Source: Pseudomonas simiae
Lineage (GTDB): Bacteria; Pseudomonadota; Gammaproteobacteria; Pseudomonadales; Pseudomonadaceae
Length of the DNA stretch: 64,000 nt
NCBI RefSeq assembly: GCF_900111895.1
Contig: NZ_FOKB01000008.1
Location: 1-64,000, forward strand
Reading direction: 5' to 3'
The first letter of the stretch is position 1, and each line of letters starts with the position of its first letter. This document shows positions 33,324-41,213 of the stretch, piece by piece. Under the pieces are notes generated by a model, which saw only the letters and a program-made list of their open reading frames with translations, was not told where the DNA came from and did not search any database. The translations under genes were made by a program, and so were the position numbers.

Positions 33324-34216
33324 AGATGGGCTTGCAGGGTGGCGGCCAACCAGTCCATGAACACCCGCACCCGCAACGGCAAATGACGCTGGCCGGCGTA
33401 CAGCAATGACACGTCCAACGGCGGCGCCGGGTAGTCCGGCAGCACCGACACCAGCTCTCCGCTGGCCAACAAGGCGCGTATCCCCAGCAGCGGCACTTGG
33501 GTAATGCCGAAGCCGCCCAGGCACGCCGCCTGATAAGCATCCGTGCTGTTGACGGTGACACGCCCCGCCATCGGCACGCGCTGCACTTTGCCGCCCGACT
33601 GATACTCGAAGCCGGATGAACGGGCGCCCAACGGCCGTACATAGTGCACCAATTGATGGTCCGCCAAGTCGGACAGGGTCTGGGGCACGCCATAACGTTG
33701 CAGGTAGGCCGGGCTCGCGCAGTTGACCATCGGCATACTGCACACCCGGCGCGCCACCACGGTTTGATCGGGCTGGGCGCCCACCCGCAAGACGCAGTCG
33801 AAACCTTCGGCGATCAGGTCCACCTGTCGGTCGGAGCTGCTGATTTCCATCTGGATCAGCGGATGGCGTTCCATGAACAGCGGCAGGTGCGGCAGGATCA
33901 TGCCGCGCGCCATCACGTTAGGCATGTCCACGCGAATCCGTCCGGTCAATTGCGCCTCATCCTGACGAAACAACCCCTCCAGTTCCTCCATGTGCGACAG
34001 CAAGTCCTTGCTGCGCTCATACAACACACGGCCGTCCTGGGTAACCTGCACCTTGCGCGTGGTGCGCTGCAGCAAACGCGTGCCGAGCAATTGCTCCAGG
34101 GCCTGCACGTGTTCTGACACCGTAGAACGCGGCAGCCCCAGGCTCTCACCGGCCTGGGTAAAACTCGACAGTTCGGTGACGCGCACGAAGGTGCGCAGCA
34201 GCTCAAGCTTGTTCAT
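33320..34216 (-). CDS. LysR-family regulator divergent from an SDR gene
   Basis: 298 residues. Helix-turn-helix at about 5-60 (LLRTFVRVTELSSFTQAGESLGLPRSTVSEHVQALE) and an effector domain of the DsdC/CrgA branch (VDMPNVMARGMILPHLPLF, GFDCVLRVG). Divergent from the short-chain dehydrogenase at 34323 and probably its regulator. An inverted TTATCC/GGATAA pair lies around 34229-34254 in the spacer. Confidence 0.87.
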   Translation of the reverse strand: MNKLELLRTFVRVTELSSFTQAGESLGLPRSTVSEHVQALEQLLGTRLLQRTTRKVQVTQDGRVLYERSKDLLSHMEELEGLFRQDEAQLTGRIRVDMPNVMARGMILPHLPLFMERHPLIQMEISSSDRQVDLIAEGFDCVLRVGAQPDQTVVARRVCSMPMVNCASPAYLQRYGVPQTLSDLADHQLVHYVRPLGARSSGFEYQSGGKVQRVPMAGRVTVNSTDAYQAACLGGFGITQVPLLGIRALLASGELVSVLPDYPAPPLDVSLLYAGQRHLPLRVRVFMDWLAATLQAHL

Positions 34217-34322
34217 GGGATTGTTCGCCTTATCCGGCCAGTGATTCCGGGATAACGCTGTTTATCACGTTATGGGCGAATAAATACACTCAGTGTCACT
34301 GATCACCTGAGAGGACTGCACC

Positions 34323-35081
34323 ATGACTCGTAAAATCGCACTTATCACCGGCGCCAGCCGTGGCCTGGGCAAAAGCGCCGCGTTGCACCTGGCGGCACAA
34401 GGCGTCGATATCATCGGCACCTACCACAGCGCAGCGGCTGAGGCCCAGTCAGTCGTCGAGCAGGTCCAGGCCTTGGGTGGCCGCACCGCGATGCTGCAAC
34501 TGGATGTGAGCCAGAGCGGCACCTTCGATGGTTTTGTCAGCGAAGTCGGCCGCTTGCTCAAGGATGTATTCGCACAAGAGCACTTCAACTTTCTGATCAA
34601 CAACGCCGGCATCGGCGCCCACGCCAGCTTTGTCGAGACCACCGAAGCCCAGTTCGACCAATTGGTAGCGATCCACTTCAAGGCGCCGTTTTTCCTCACG
34701 CAAAAACTGCTGCCACTGATCAGCGATGGCGGGCGCATCATCAATATCTCCAGCGGACTGGCGCGATTCAGCCTACCGGGGTATGCGGCCTATGCATCGA
34801 TGAAAGGTGCCGTGGAGGTGCTGTCCCGCTACCAGGCCAAAGAGCTGGGCCCACGTGGGATCACCGTCAACACCCTGGCCCCCGGCGCGATTGCCACCGA
34901 TTTCGGCGGCGGCGCAGTACGCGACAACTCGGACTTGAACGCGATGGTGGCCAACAACACGGCCCTGGGGCGCGCCGGTTTGCCGGACGATATCGGCGGG
35001 GCGATTTCCACCTTGCTGGCCGACGGCAGCAACTGGATCACCGGCCAGCGCATCGAGGCCTCGGGCGGCATGTTTCTCTGA
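34323..35081 (+). CDS. Short-chain dehydrogenase/reductase
   Basis: 252 residues, classical SDR. The cofactor loop TGASRGLGKS is at about 8-17; NNAGIGAH near 95; Ser in INISSGLARFS; the catalytic YAAYASMKG near 155; APGAIATDF near 190. An extra His-rich segment after GTYHS suits NADPH. AGAGGA precedes the ATG. The substrate is unknown; the closest type is 3-oxoacyl-ACP-reductase-like. Confidence 0.9.
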   Translation: MTRKIALITGASRGLGKSAALHLAAQGVDIIGTYHSAAAEAQSVVEQVQALGGRTAMLQLDVSQSGTFDGFVSEVGRLLKDVFAQEHFNFLINNAGIGAHASFVETTEAQFDQLVAIHFKAPFFLTQKLLPLISDGGRIINISSGLARFSLPGYAAYASMKGAVEVLSRYQAKELGPRGITVNTLAPGAIATDFGGGAVRDNSDLNAMVANNTALGRAGLPDDIGGAISTLLADGSNWITGQRIEASGGMFL

Positions 35082-35095
35082 TTTCACACATCACC

Positions 35096-35195
35096 TGCAG
35101 GAACAAGCTTGCTCGCGAAAAACCTGAGAGCACCACGCTTATCCAGGCAACCCGCATTATCGTTAACGCTCTTCGCGAGCAAGCTCGCTCCTACA
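35096..35195. repeat. Inverted pair of TGTAGGAGCGAGCTTGCTCG-type units
   Basis: Left unit CTGCAGGAACAAGCTTGCTC (from 35096, through 35119) and right unit TTCGCGAGCAAGCTCGCTCC (from 35172, through 35195) are inverted imperfect copies. The right unit lies inside the 3' end of the PACE gene and encodes its last residues. Confidence 0.85.
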
Positions 35196-35627
35196 GAGAC
35201 TGGCGTTTCTGTTGATGACTTTTTCCCGAATCACGTCATACCCCCAGTGATACACATAGGTGTAAGGCAGGAAGAACAGCAGTACGCCGATGTCGAGCAT
35301 AAACGCCTGCATCAGGCTGATGTTGAGCCACGCCGCGATCAAAGGTACCGCGACGATAATCAGTCCGCCTTCGAACATCAGCGCATGCAACACCCGCGTC
35401 CAACCGCCACCCGAGAGTTGCAGGCGCACCTTGAGGCGGTCGAACAGGCTGTTGAAAATGATGTTCCAGGTCAGCGCCAACAGGCTCAGGCCCAAGGTCA
35501 CCGCCCCCATCTCCAAGGCCGGCCGCCCGGTGATCCAGACCAGCAGCGGTGTACAGATCAACAACGCCAGGCCTTCAAAACCCAGGGCTTGGCAAACACG
35601 TTCAGTAATCGACTTGGTGGGGTGCAT
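35163..35627 (-). CDS. PACE-family efflux protein with repeat-derived C terminus
   Basis: 154 residues with four hydrophobic helices in two halves: ERVCQALGFEGLALLICTP, then MGAVTLGLSLLALTWN(II)FNSLFDR, and RVLHALMFEGGLIIVAVPLIAAW, then DIGVLLFFLPYTYVYHWGYD. This is the PACE (AceI-like) layout of small proton-driven biocide exporters. After the family's usual end (YHWGYD) the frame runs on through an intergenic repeat, giving the tail SLCRSELAREER. It is divergent from a LysR gene that probably regulates it. Confidence 0.88.
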   Translation of the reverse strand: MHPTKSITERVCQALGFEGLALLICTPLLVWITGRPALEMGAVTLGLSLLALTWNIIFNSLFDRLKVRLQLSGGGWTRVLHALMFEGGLIIVAVPLIAAWLNISLMQAFMLDIGVLLFFLPYTYVYHWGYDVIREKVINRNASLCRSELAREER

Positions 35628-35715
35628 GACCCTTCTCCGTGAGTAACGATGGTTGCCATCATTACCCTTTGAATCGATACTTCATAACTAGTAACCATCG
35701 ATCAAGGCGATACTC

Positions 35716-36570
35716 ATGGCCTCTCACGAAGTGCTGCAAGCATTTGTCCAAGCGGCCACCCAAGGTTCGTTTTCTGCCGCGGCGCGCAAGCTGGGCAAGA
35801 GTCAGTCCACCGTCAGTGCGGCGGTGGCGAGCCTGGAGATTGACCTGGATGTAGTGCTGTTCGACCGCAGCAGTCGCAAACCGACACTGACTCCGGCCGG
35901 GCATGTCCTGCTGCAACGCGCCGAGCAGGTGCTGGAGGCCAGCAGTCGCCTGGAGTTGGCGGCGAGCCAGTTGGCTCAAGGGCTGGAGCCGAAGGTGACG
36001 ATCGCCATGTCAGACACTTATCAGTCAGAACGCTTCGAACTCGCCCTCAAGGCCTTCGAACAACGCTACCCGGACCTTGAACTGGAATGGTTGATCGCCG
36101 AGTGCGAAGACTTGATCGCCCTGGTGCAAAGCGGTCGCGCACAGATTGCCTTGATCGAAGCCCAGGAGGTTTACCCGCCCGACCTGACCCGCTCGCCCGT
36201 CGCCGAACGCACGGAAATCGCGCTGTTCGTCGCGCCTACCCACCCATTGACCCGCGTAGAAAACATCGACCCGCACGCCTTGCAGCAATACCGTGAACTG
36301 CGCCTGGCAAGCATCATCAGCCCCAACGAAACGCGCCCCTCCGGCCGTGTGTGGTCTGCGCCGAGTTTTCTGATGCTGATGGAGATGGCTCAACTCGGCT
36401 TCGGCTGGGCGGAATTACCGCGCTGGTTGGTGGAGCGTTTTGGCAATGCCGAGCTGGTTGAACTCAACGTCCGCGGTTGGCCACGCTCGGTGGCGGTGGA
36501 TGCCCTGTGGTCACGGCAACACCCACCGGGGCCAGCCGGAAGCTGGATGCTGAGCCAGATGCTCGAATAA
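35716..36570 (+). CDS. LysR-family regulator of the PACE gene
   Basis: 284 residues. The helix-turn-helix reads LQAFVQAATQGSFSAAARKLGKSQSTVSAAVASLE (about 6-40) and the effector domain begins near 90. Divergent from the PACE efflux gene with an 88-base spacer, the arrangement of AceR/aceI-like pairs. AAGG precedes the ATG. Confidence 0.87.
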   Translation: MASHEVLQAFVQAATQGSFSAAARKLGKSQSTVSAAVASLEIDLDVVLFDRSSRKPTLTPAGHVLLQRAEQVLEASSRLELAASQLAQGLEPKVTIAMSDTYQSERFELALKAFEQRYPDLELEWLIAECEDLIALVQSGRAQIALIEAQEVYPPDLTRSPVAERTEIALFVAPTHPLTRVENIDPHALQQYRELRLASIISPNETRPSGRVWSAPSFLMLMEMAQLGFGWAELPRWLVERFGNAELVELNVRGWPRSVAVDALWSRQHPPGPAGSWMLSQMLE

Positions 36571-36581
36571 CGCCTACAGCG

Positions 36582-36918
36582 TTATGCGGCCGACAATTGT
36601 GGCGGTCGGTTTGTCTGGAAATACTCGTGCAGCGCGCGTAACGCGGGCGACTCCAAGGCTTGCGCGGCGAAACACAATCCCACTCGGCGTGTAGGTGCGG
36701 GCAGGTGCCACTGCCGAATCGCCACGCCAGCCCGCTCAACCGCCAGCGACTGGGGCAACATCGCCACGCCCAGTTCGTCTTCCAACTGCTTGAGGGTCAC
36801 CGACAAGGTCGGCTGGCTGATGAACAAACGCTGGTGTTGCGCTCTTCAAAAACCGCGAGAAATGCCCTGAGGTGACGAACATCCATAGCTTAATCCGATG
36901 ACTGAGCAGCCGCAGCAT
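36582..36918 (-). pseudogene. Decayed LysR-family gene (frameshift plus internal deletion)
   Basis: Two frames together encode a LysR N terminus: MLRLLSHRIKLWMFVTSGHF with SRFLKSA in one frame, then LFISQPTLSVTLKQLEDELG in another. The second frame jumps from the helix-turn-helix to what looks like the end of an effector domain (LCFAAQALESPALRALHEYF). Most of the effector-binding domain is therefore missing. Convergent with the intact LysR gene at 35716. Confidence 0.75.
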
Positions 36919-37031
36919 GTGTGCATTCGTGAGATCGTGTTGGCCGCGACGCGTCAGCAGCCATAACCCAGACAGTGCAAACAACCCGGTTCACTGTGGG
37001 CGCTGGCAAGCCAGCGCCCATATTTGGATCG

Positions 37032-38255
37032 TCAGCGGAGGGGCGATTGCAGCTCGGCCAGGCGTTGTTCGAGGAAGCGTTTCTCCGGGGCTTGCTGGGT
37101 CAGTGACAGGGCTTTTTCGTAAGCTGCGCGCGCCTCTTCAACTCGCCCCAATTGCCGACAAAACTCTCCCCGCGCCGAATGCACCCAGTGGTAATCCAGC
37201 AACTCACCGCGCGCCAGAATCCCCTCCACTTGCTGCAACCCTGCCAACGGCCCATCCCGCATAGCCAGCGCCACGGCGCGGTTCAATTCGATCACCGGTG
37301 ATGGCGCCGCCCTGAGCAATACATCGTAGAGCCCGACGATCTGCGGCCAGTCCGTCTCATCTGCACGCGACGCTTCGGCATGCACTGCCGCGATGGCCGC
37401 TTGCAGGCTATACGGGCCAAAGCGCCGAGTGCCCAGCGCCTGCTCTACCAACGTGCAACCTTCGGCAATCAGGGTCGCATCCCACAGCGAGCGGTCCTGT
37501 TCATCCAGCAGCACCAACTCCCCGTTGGCCGAGGTGCGCGCCGGGCGTCGGGACTCATGCAACAGCATCAGTGCGAGCAGCCCCATGACTTCGGGCTCGG
37601 GCAGCAATTCCAGCAACAAACGCCCCAGGCGAATGGCTTCGCGCGTCAACGCTTCACGGGTCAGGTCAGCGCCCATGGACGCCGAATACCCCTCGTTGAA
37701 CACCAGGTAAATCACCCGCAATACACTGTCCAGCCGCTCGGGCAATTCGTCCAGGGATGGCACTTGGTAAGGGATCTTGGCCTCGCGGATCTTGCCCTTG
37801 GCCCGCACGATGCGCTGGGCGATGGTGGCGGGTGTGGCCAGGAACGCGCGGGCGATTTCTTCGGTGGTGAGGTCACAGATCTCACGTAAGGTCAGCGCGG
37901 CCTGGGCATCCGCCGCCAACGCCGGGTGGCAGCAGGTGAAGATCAACCGCAGGCGGTCGTCTTCCACGTCTTGGTCACTCCAGTCAGCCGCTTCCAACGC
38001 ATCGGCCTGCTCCTGCAGCAACGGAGTGAAACGCGCCTCGCGGCGCAGCCGGTCGATGGCCTTGAAGCGACCAGTCGACACCAGCCAAGCCCGTGGATTG
38101 TCCGGCACACCGTCCAGCGGCCAGCGCTGCACCGCCACGAAAAACGCTTCGTGCAGGGCTTCCTCGGCCAGGTCGAAGTCACCCAGCAAGCGAATCAGCG
38201 TCGCGAGCACCCGGCGTGATTCGCTGCGGTAAATGGCCTCGACCGACAGGGTCAA
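37032..38255 (-). CDS. ECF sigma factor with C-terminal extension (ECF42 type)
   Basis: 407 residues. Region 2 lies at about 10-75 (VLATLIRLLGDFDLAEEALHEAF, then NPRAWLVSTGRFKAIDRLRR), region 4 at about 115-165 (ALTLREICDLTTEEIARAFLATPATIAQRIVRAKGKIRE), and an all-helical TPR-like extension of over 200 residues holds YLVFNEGYSAS and AAIAAVHAEA. This is the anti-sigma-free ECF42 group, which is found with DGPF/YCII proteins, as here. The start is TTG overlapping the stop of the SRPBCC gene (TTGA), so translation is coupled. Confidence 0.88.
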   Translation of the reverse strand: MTLSVEAIYRSESRRVLATLIRLLGDFDLAEEALHEAFFVAVQRWPLDGVPDNPRAWLVSTGRFKAIDRLRREARFTPLLQEQADALEAADWSDQDVEDDRLRLIFTCCHPALAADAQAALTLREICDLTTEEIARAFLATPATIAQRIVRAKGKIREAKIPYQVPSLDELPERLDSVLRVIYLVFNEGYSASMGADLTREALTREAIRLGRLLLELLPEPEVMGLLALMLLHESRRPARTSANGELVLLDEQDRSLWDATLIAEGCTLVEQALGTRRFGPYSLQAAIAAVHAEASRADETDWPQIVGLYDVLLRAAPSPVIELNRAVALAMRDGPLAGLQQVEGILARGELLDYHWVHSARGEFCRQLGRVEEARAAYEKALSLTQQAPEKRFLEQRLAELQSPLR

Positions 38256-38728
38256 TCGGGCATGCCCTGGGTCACCAGGGTGACCAAACGATCCAGGCTC
38301 TGGCCCCAGCCGTCATGAAAGCCCATGGCTTCGTGGGCCTGCTTGTCTTCGGCACTCCAGTGCATGGCGCGAGCGGTGTAAAGCGTCTTGCCGTCGACCT
38401 CTTCGAAGGTGACTTCGGCGCTCATGAACGGCTTGCCCGAGGGGATCCAGCCGGGCATGAAGGCGTCAGTAAACACCAGTCGATTGGGCGCATCGATTTC
38501 CAGAAACACACCCTGCGTCGGGTACTCGGCACCGTCCGGCGCCCGCATCAAGGTGCGAAACAGGCCACCGACCCACAGGTTCATTTCGCACTCGGGGGTG
38601 GTCATGCCATGGGGGCCCCACCATTGCTGGAGCAAGGCAGGTTCGGTCCAGGCGCGGAACACCCGGCTGCGCGACGCATCGATCACGCGGCTGATGGACA
38701 ATTCAAACTCGGCAGGTTGCGTAGACAT
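38252..38728 (-). CDS. SRPBCC (AHSA1-like) domain protein
   Basis: 158 residues. The AHSA1/START-like pattern is FELSISRVIDASRSRVFRAWTEPALLQQWWGP at the start and MSAEVTFEEVDGKTLYTARAMHWSAEDKQAHEAMGFHDGWGQSLDRL at the end: a hydrophobic-ligand cavity fold. It sits between the YCII gene and the ECF42 sigma gene and is co-transcribed with both. The ligand is unknown. Confidence 0.87.
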   Translation of the reverse strand: MSTQPAEFELSISRVIDASRSRVFRAWTEPALLQQWWGPHGMTTPECEMNLWVGGLFRTLMRAPDGAEYPTQGVFLEIDAPNRLVFTDAFMPGWIPSGKPFMSAEVTFEEVDGKTLYTARAMHWSAEDKQAHEAMGFHDGWGQSLDRLVTLVTQGMPD

Positions 38729-38762
38729 GGGGTAAACCTCTTGAGTCTTATGGTTGTTCTGT

Positions 38763-39107
38763 TCAGAGATTCAATTCACGCACGGGGCGCACTTCCACAC
38801 TGCCGACCCGGGCAGCCGGAATGCCGCCGGCCACCTGGATCGCTTCATTCAAGTCACGGGCCTCAATCAGGTAGAACCCGGCGAGTTGCTCCTTGGTCTC
38901 GGCAAACGGCCCGTCGGTGATCGATAACTTGCCATTGCGCATCCGCACGGTGGTGGCGGTGCTCACCGACTCCAGCGCTTGGGCAGCGAGCATGCGGCCA
39001 CTGCCGTGAACGGCTTCGGCGTATGCGTGGCATTCCGGGTCCTTGGGACTGTCGGGCAGACTGTGCAGCAACGCTTCTTCGCTGTAGACCAGGCACAGGT
39101 ATTTCAT
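38763..39107 (-). CDS. YCII/DGPF-domain protein, ECF42 partner
   Basis: 114 residues. It begins MKYLCLVYSEE and carries the diagnostic TDGPFAETKEQLAGFYLIEARDLNEAI, the DGPF motif that gives the family its name. DGPF proteins are the regular genomic partners of ECF42 sigma factors and may be both targets and signal-linked enzymes. Preceded by GAGAACGCC in the 42-base spacer after the SnoaL gene. Confidence 0.9.
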   Translation of the reverse strand: MKYLCLVYSEEALLHSLPDSPKDPECHAYAEAVHGSGRMLAAQALESVSTATTVRMRNGKLSITDGPFAETKEQLAGFYLIEARDLNEAIQVAGGIPAARVGSVEVRPVRELNL

Positions 39108-39149
39108 GGCGTTCTCCGTTTTCGGATTACTGACTATAGATCGCGACGG

Positions 39150-39569
39150 TCAAGGTTTCAGGTCGAACAGACCGGCGCCGGTTTCCATGTCGAACGGTGC
39201 GGACCAGTGCTCATGCACCACTTTCCATTGGCCGTCGATACGCTGGTAACCGGCGGTGACCCGCATCCAGCAGGTCTTGAGCACGCCATCCGGCCCAGTG
39301 CCACCGCAGTGGGCGAGCCAGTGGGCAAAGGCGCTGTCCTCGGCGGCGACGATATGCAGCTCATGAAAGTCAAACACGCCCGGGCCGGGGCAGAATTCCA
39401 TGCAGGCCTGCCAGTGCGCCTGGTAAGCGGCCTTGCCTTTGAATTGCAGGGCGTTAACGGCGTCGAACGCGACGATATCGTCGGCGTAGAAGCTGACTAT
39501 TTTCTCGACATCCTTGGCGCTGACGGCGCGTTTCCATTGTTCGATCAGGGTGTTGATGGCAGTGCTCAT
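39150..39569 (-). CDS. SnoaL/NTF2-like protein, first gene of the ECF42 operon
   Basis: 139 residues. The NTF2-like fold is suggested by LIEQWKRAVSAKDVEKIVSFYADDIVAFDA, FKGKAAYQAHWQA and RVTAGYQRIDGQWKVVHEHWSAPFD. AAGGAG precedes the ATG. As the first gene of the unit its upstream region (39570-39715) should carry the sigma-dependent promoter; I do not claim the exact hexamers. Enzyme or ligand unknown. Confidence 0.87.
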   Translation of the reverse strand: MSTAINTLIEQWKRAVSAKDVEKIVSFYADDIVAFDAVNALQFKGKAAYQAHWQACMEFCPGPGVFDFHELHIVAAEDSAFAHWLAHCGGTGPDGVLKTCWMRVTAGYQRIDGQWKVVHEHWSAPFDMETGAGLFDLKP

Positions 39570-39715
39570 GGCGATACTCCTTGGGGGTGAAAATCACGAA
39601 AGACACCCTTAGTCGAATGGCCCTTCGGCAAATCGACACGCCGCTTAAAAATATTTTCGCCCCGGTAAACCCGCTAGAATCCAGGCCTCTTTGTAGCATT
39701 TCGGATACGCCCCCG

Positions 39716-40234
39716 ATGGAAACCCGCCTCGCCCTTTATGAGACGTTGAGCCTTGTGCAGAAACAGCAACTCGACACCCTGCACGTGCATCCCGAGCAAC
39801 TGGCGTATTCCGGTGATATCCACTGCGCACTGAACAGCCTGCTGGTCAATCCCAACCCTGGCACCATCAAAGGCTTCGCCCTGCTCGCCGACGACCTGCC
39901 CGTGGCCTTCCTCCTGCTCAAACGCCCACCCTGCCTGCCCCACTGGGCCGATGAACACAGCGCGACCTTGCATGCATTGCAAGTGGATCGGCATCAACAA
40001 GGGCGCGGATTCGGCAAGGCCTGTTTGCAAGCCCTTCCGGCGGCGGCACGGCAAGCGTGGCCGCAGATCAAGGGCCTGGAATTGTCGGTGGACGCGGACA
40101 ATGTGGCGGCAATGGGGCTGTATCTGAAGGCTGGCTGGGTGGACAGTGGGGAGGCATATAAGGGACGGATTGGGTATGAGCGCAGGTTGAGGTGGGTCTT
40201 CGATCAGGCCGACTTCGACACGCTCAACATGTAG
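39716..40234 (+). CDS. GNAT-family N-acetyltransferase
   Basis: 172 residues from the ATG at 39716. The GNAT core is visible: LHALQVDRHQQGRGFGKACLQALP, the acetyl-CoA loop QGRGFGK at about 99-105, then ELSVDADNVAAMGLYLKAGWVDSGE. The substrate is unknown. It stands alone, divergent from the ECF42 operon. Confidence 0.87.
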   Translation: METRLALYETLSLVQKQQLDTLHVHPEQLAYSGDIHCALNSLLVNPNPGTIKGFALLADDLPVAFLLLKRPPCLPHWADEHSATLHALQVDRHQQGRGFGKACLQALPAAARQAWPQIKGLELSVDADNVAAMGLYLKAGWVDSGEAYKGRIGYERRLRWVFDQADFDTLNM

Positions 40235-40267
40235 CGTATGCATAACTTGAACCCAAGGAGCAGGCCA

Positions 40268-40611
40268 ATGAGTATTCCTTCCAGGCGTTCGGGCACGCAC
40301 ACCAAGACCGTAGGCGGCAAGGATCTGAGCCTCGGTAATCCCCCCCTCAAGAGGGCTTCGACGCCAGCGGCAATCCTGACTCGGGGGTCGGTAACAACGG
40401 CGAAGTGGTCCTGGCCCAGGGCAACGTTGCGTTTTATGCCATGGCCTGCGGCCCCCAAGGCACCCTTGGTGTCGTGGGGGCGTCTAGCGCTCGACACCGA
40501 GCTGACAGGGGCCCGACTACCAGCCCCTGTTCCGGTCAGACCTTCTGCCCCACCGGCAACCAGATCTCCACCGTCCCGGTGCCCTTGCGCGCATCAAAAT
40601 CCGCGCTGTAG
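40268..40611 (+). pseudogene. Unknown small gene broken (or switched) at a C7 tract
   Basis: ATG at 40268 with AAGGAG 7 bases upstream opens a frame (MSIPSRRSGTHTKTVGGKDL, then SLGNPP) that reaches C7 at 40340-40346. One more C would join it to another frame reading EGFDASGNPDSGVGNNGEVV, then LAQGNVAFYAMACGPQGTLG, ending at 40611. The second part looks protein-like (Gly/Asn-rich, then a hydrophobic stretch) while the first frame's continuation is low-quality. The end overlaps the convergent GyrI-like gene. It may be a real frameshift, a phase-variable tract or a sequencing error. Family unknown. Confidence 0.5.
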
Positions 40612-41018
40612 CGCTCAAAATCCGCGCCCATCACCTTGTAGCCCGAGTGCGGCAGCCATTCAAACATGATGCGCTCGTACGTCTGCTCAAGCGCCTGTAC
40701 CGGCCCGTAGTGCGGGAACACGGCGTAGTTGAGCGGTGGGATTTCGATGAATTCGAAGTTGCTCGGCACATCGCCTTTGGTGGGGACTTCGACACCGGCC
40801 ATGTAGTCGAATTCGCCCTGCCTGGGGTTATGGCAAACGCCATACGTCACGCCGCCCACACGCTGCTTGATGTCCTTGATACAGGTATCGAACAACTCCC
40901 ACAATTTGGGGATATCCCCCACGGTGGCCTTCGAATAACGCCCTTGCACCCCGGCGATCACCAAGGCTTTACCGGCTTCCATGCGTGGCTCTAACGGTTG
41001 TTTTGTCTGCTGATCCAT
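40536..41018 (-). CDS. GyrI-like / AraC effector-binding domain protein
   Basis: 160 residues from the ATG at 41018 (AAGGAG upstream). A stand-alone GyrI-like (SOUL-fold) domain: ALVIAGVQGRYS, then PKLWELFDTCIKDI, YGVCHNP, FDYMAGVEV, PPLNYAVFPHYGPVQALEQTYERIMFEWLPHSGYKV and TVEIWLPV. Such proteins bind or hydrolyse small hydrophobic compounds, and E. coli GyrI shields gyrase from inhibitors. It lies divergent from alaC. Confidence 0.87.
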   Translation of the reverse strand: MDQQTKQPLEPRMEAGKALVIAGVQGRYSKATVGDIPKLWELFDTCIKDIKQRVGGVTYGVCHNPRQGEFDYMAGVEVPTKGDVPSNFEFIEIPPLNYAVFPHYGPVQALEQTYERIMFEWLPHSGYKVMGADFERYSADFDARKGTGTVEIWLPVGQKV

Positions 41019-41213
41019 ACGAACAGTCTCCTTCTTATGAGGGAACAAACCCGCATCGAGTATAGGGGCATATTCGCGCTGGACTCCATGCAGAAAATTT
41101 TCCTACGCATCTGGACAACTGGCCATCATCGACCGTATTGTCTGCCCCGCAGGCCACCGCAGTGGCCGACGTCGCTCGGACGGTTCCGGGCGCTTACGTA
41201 CTTCGAGGCAACA

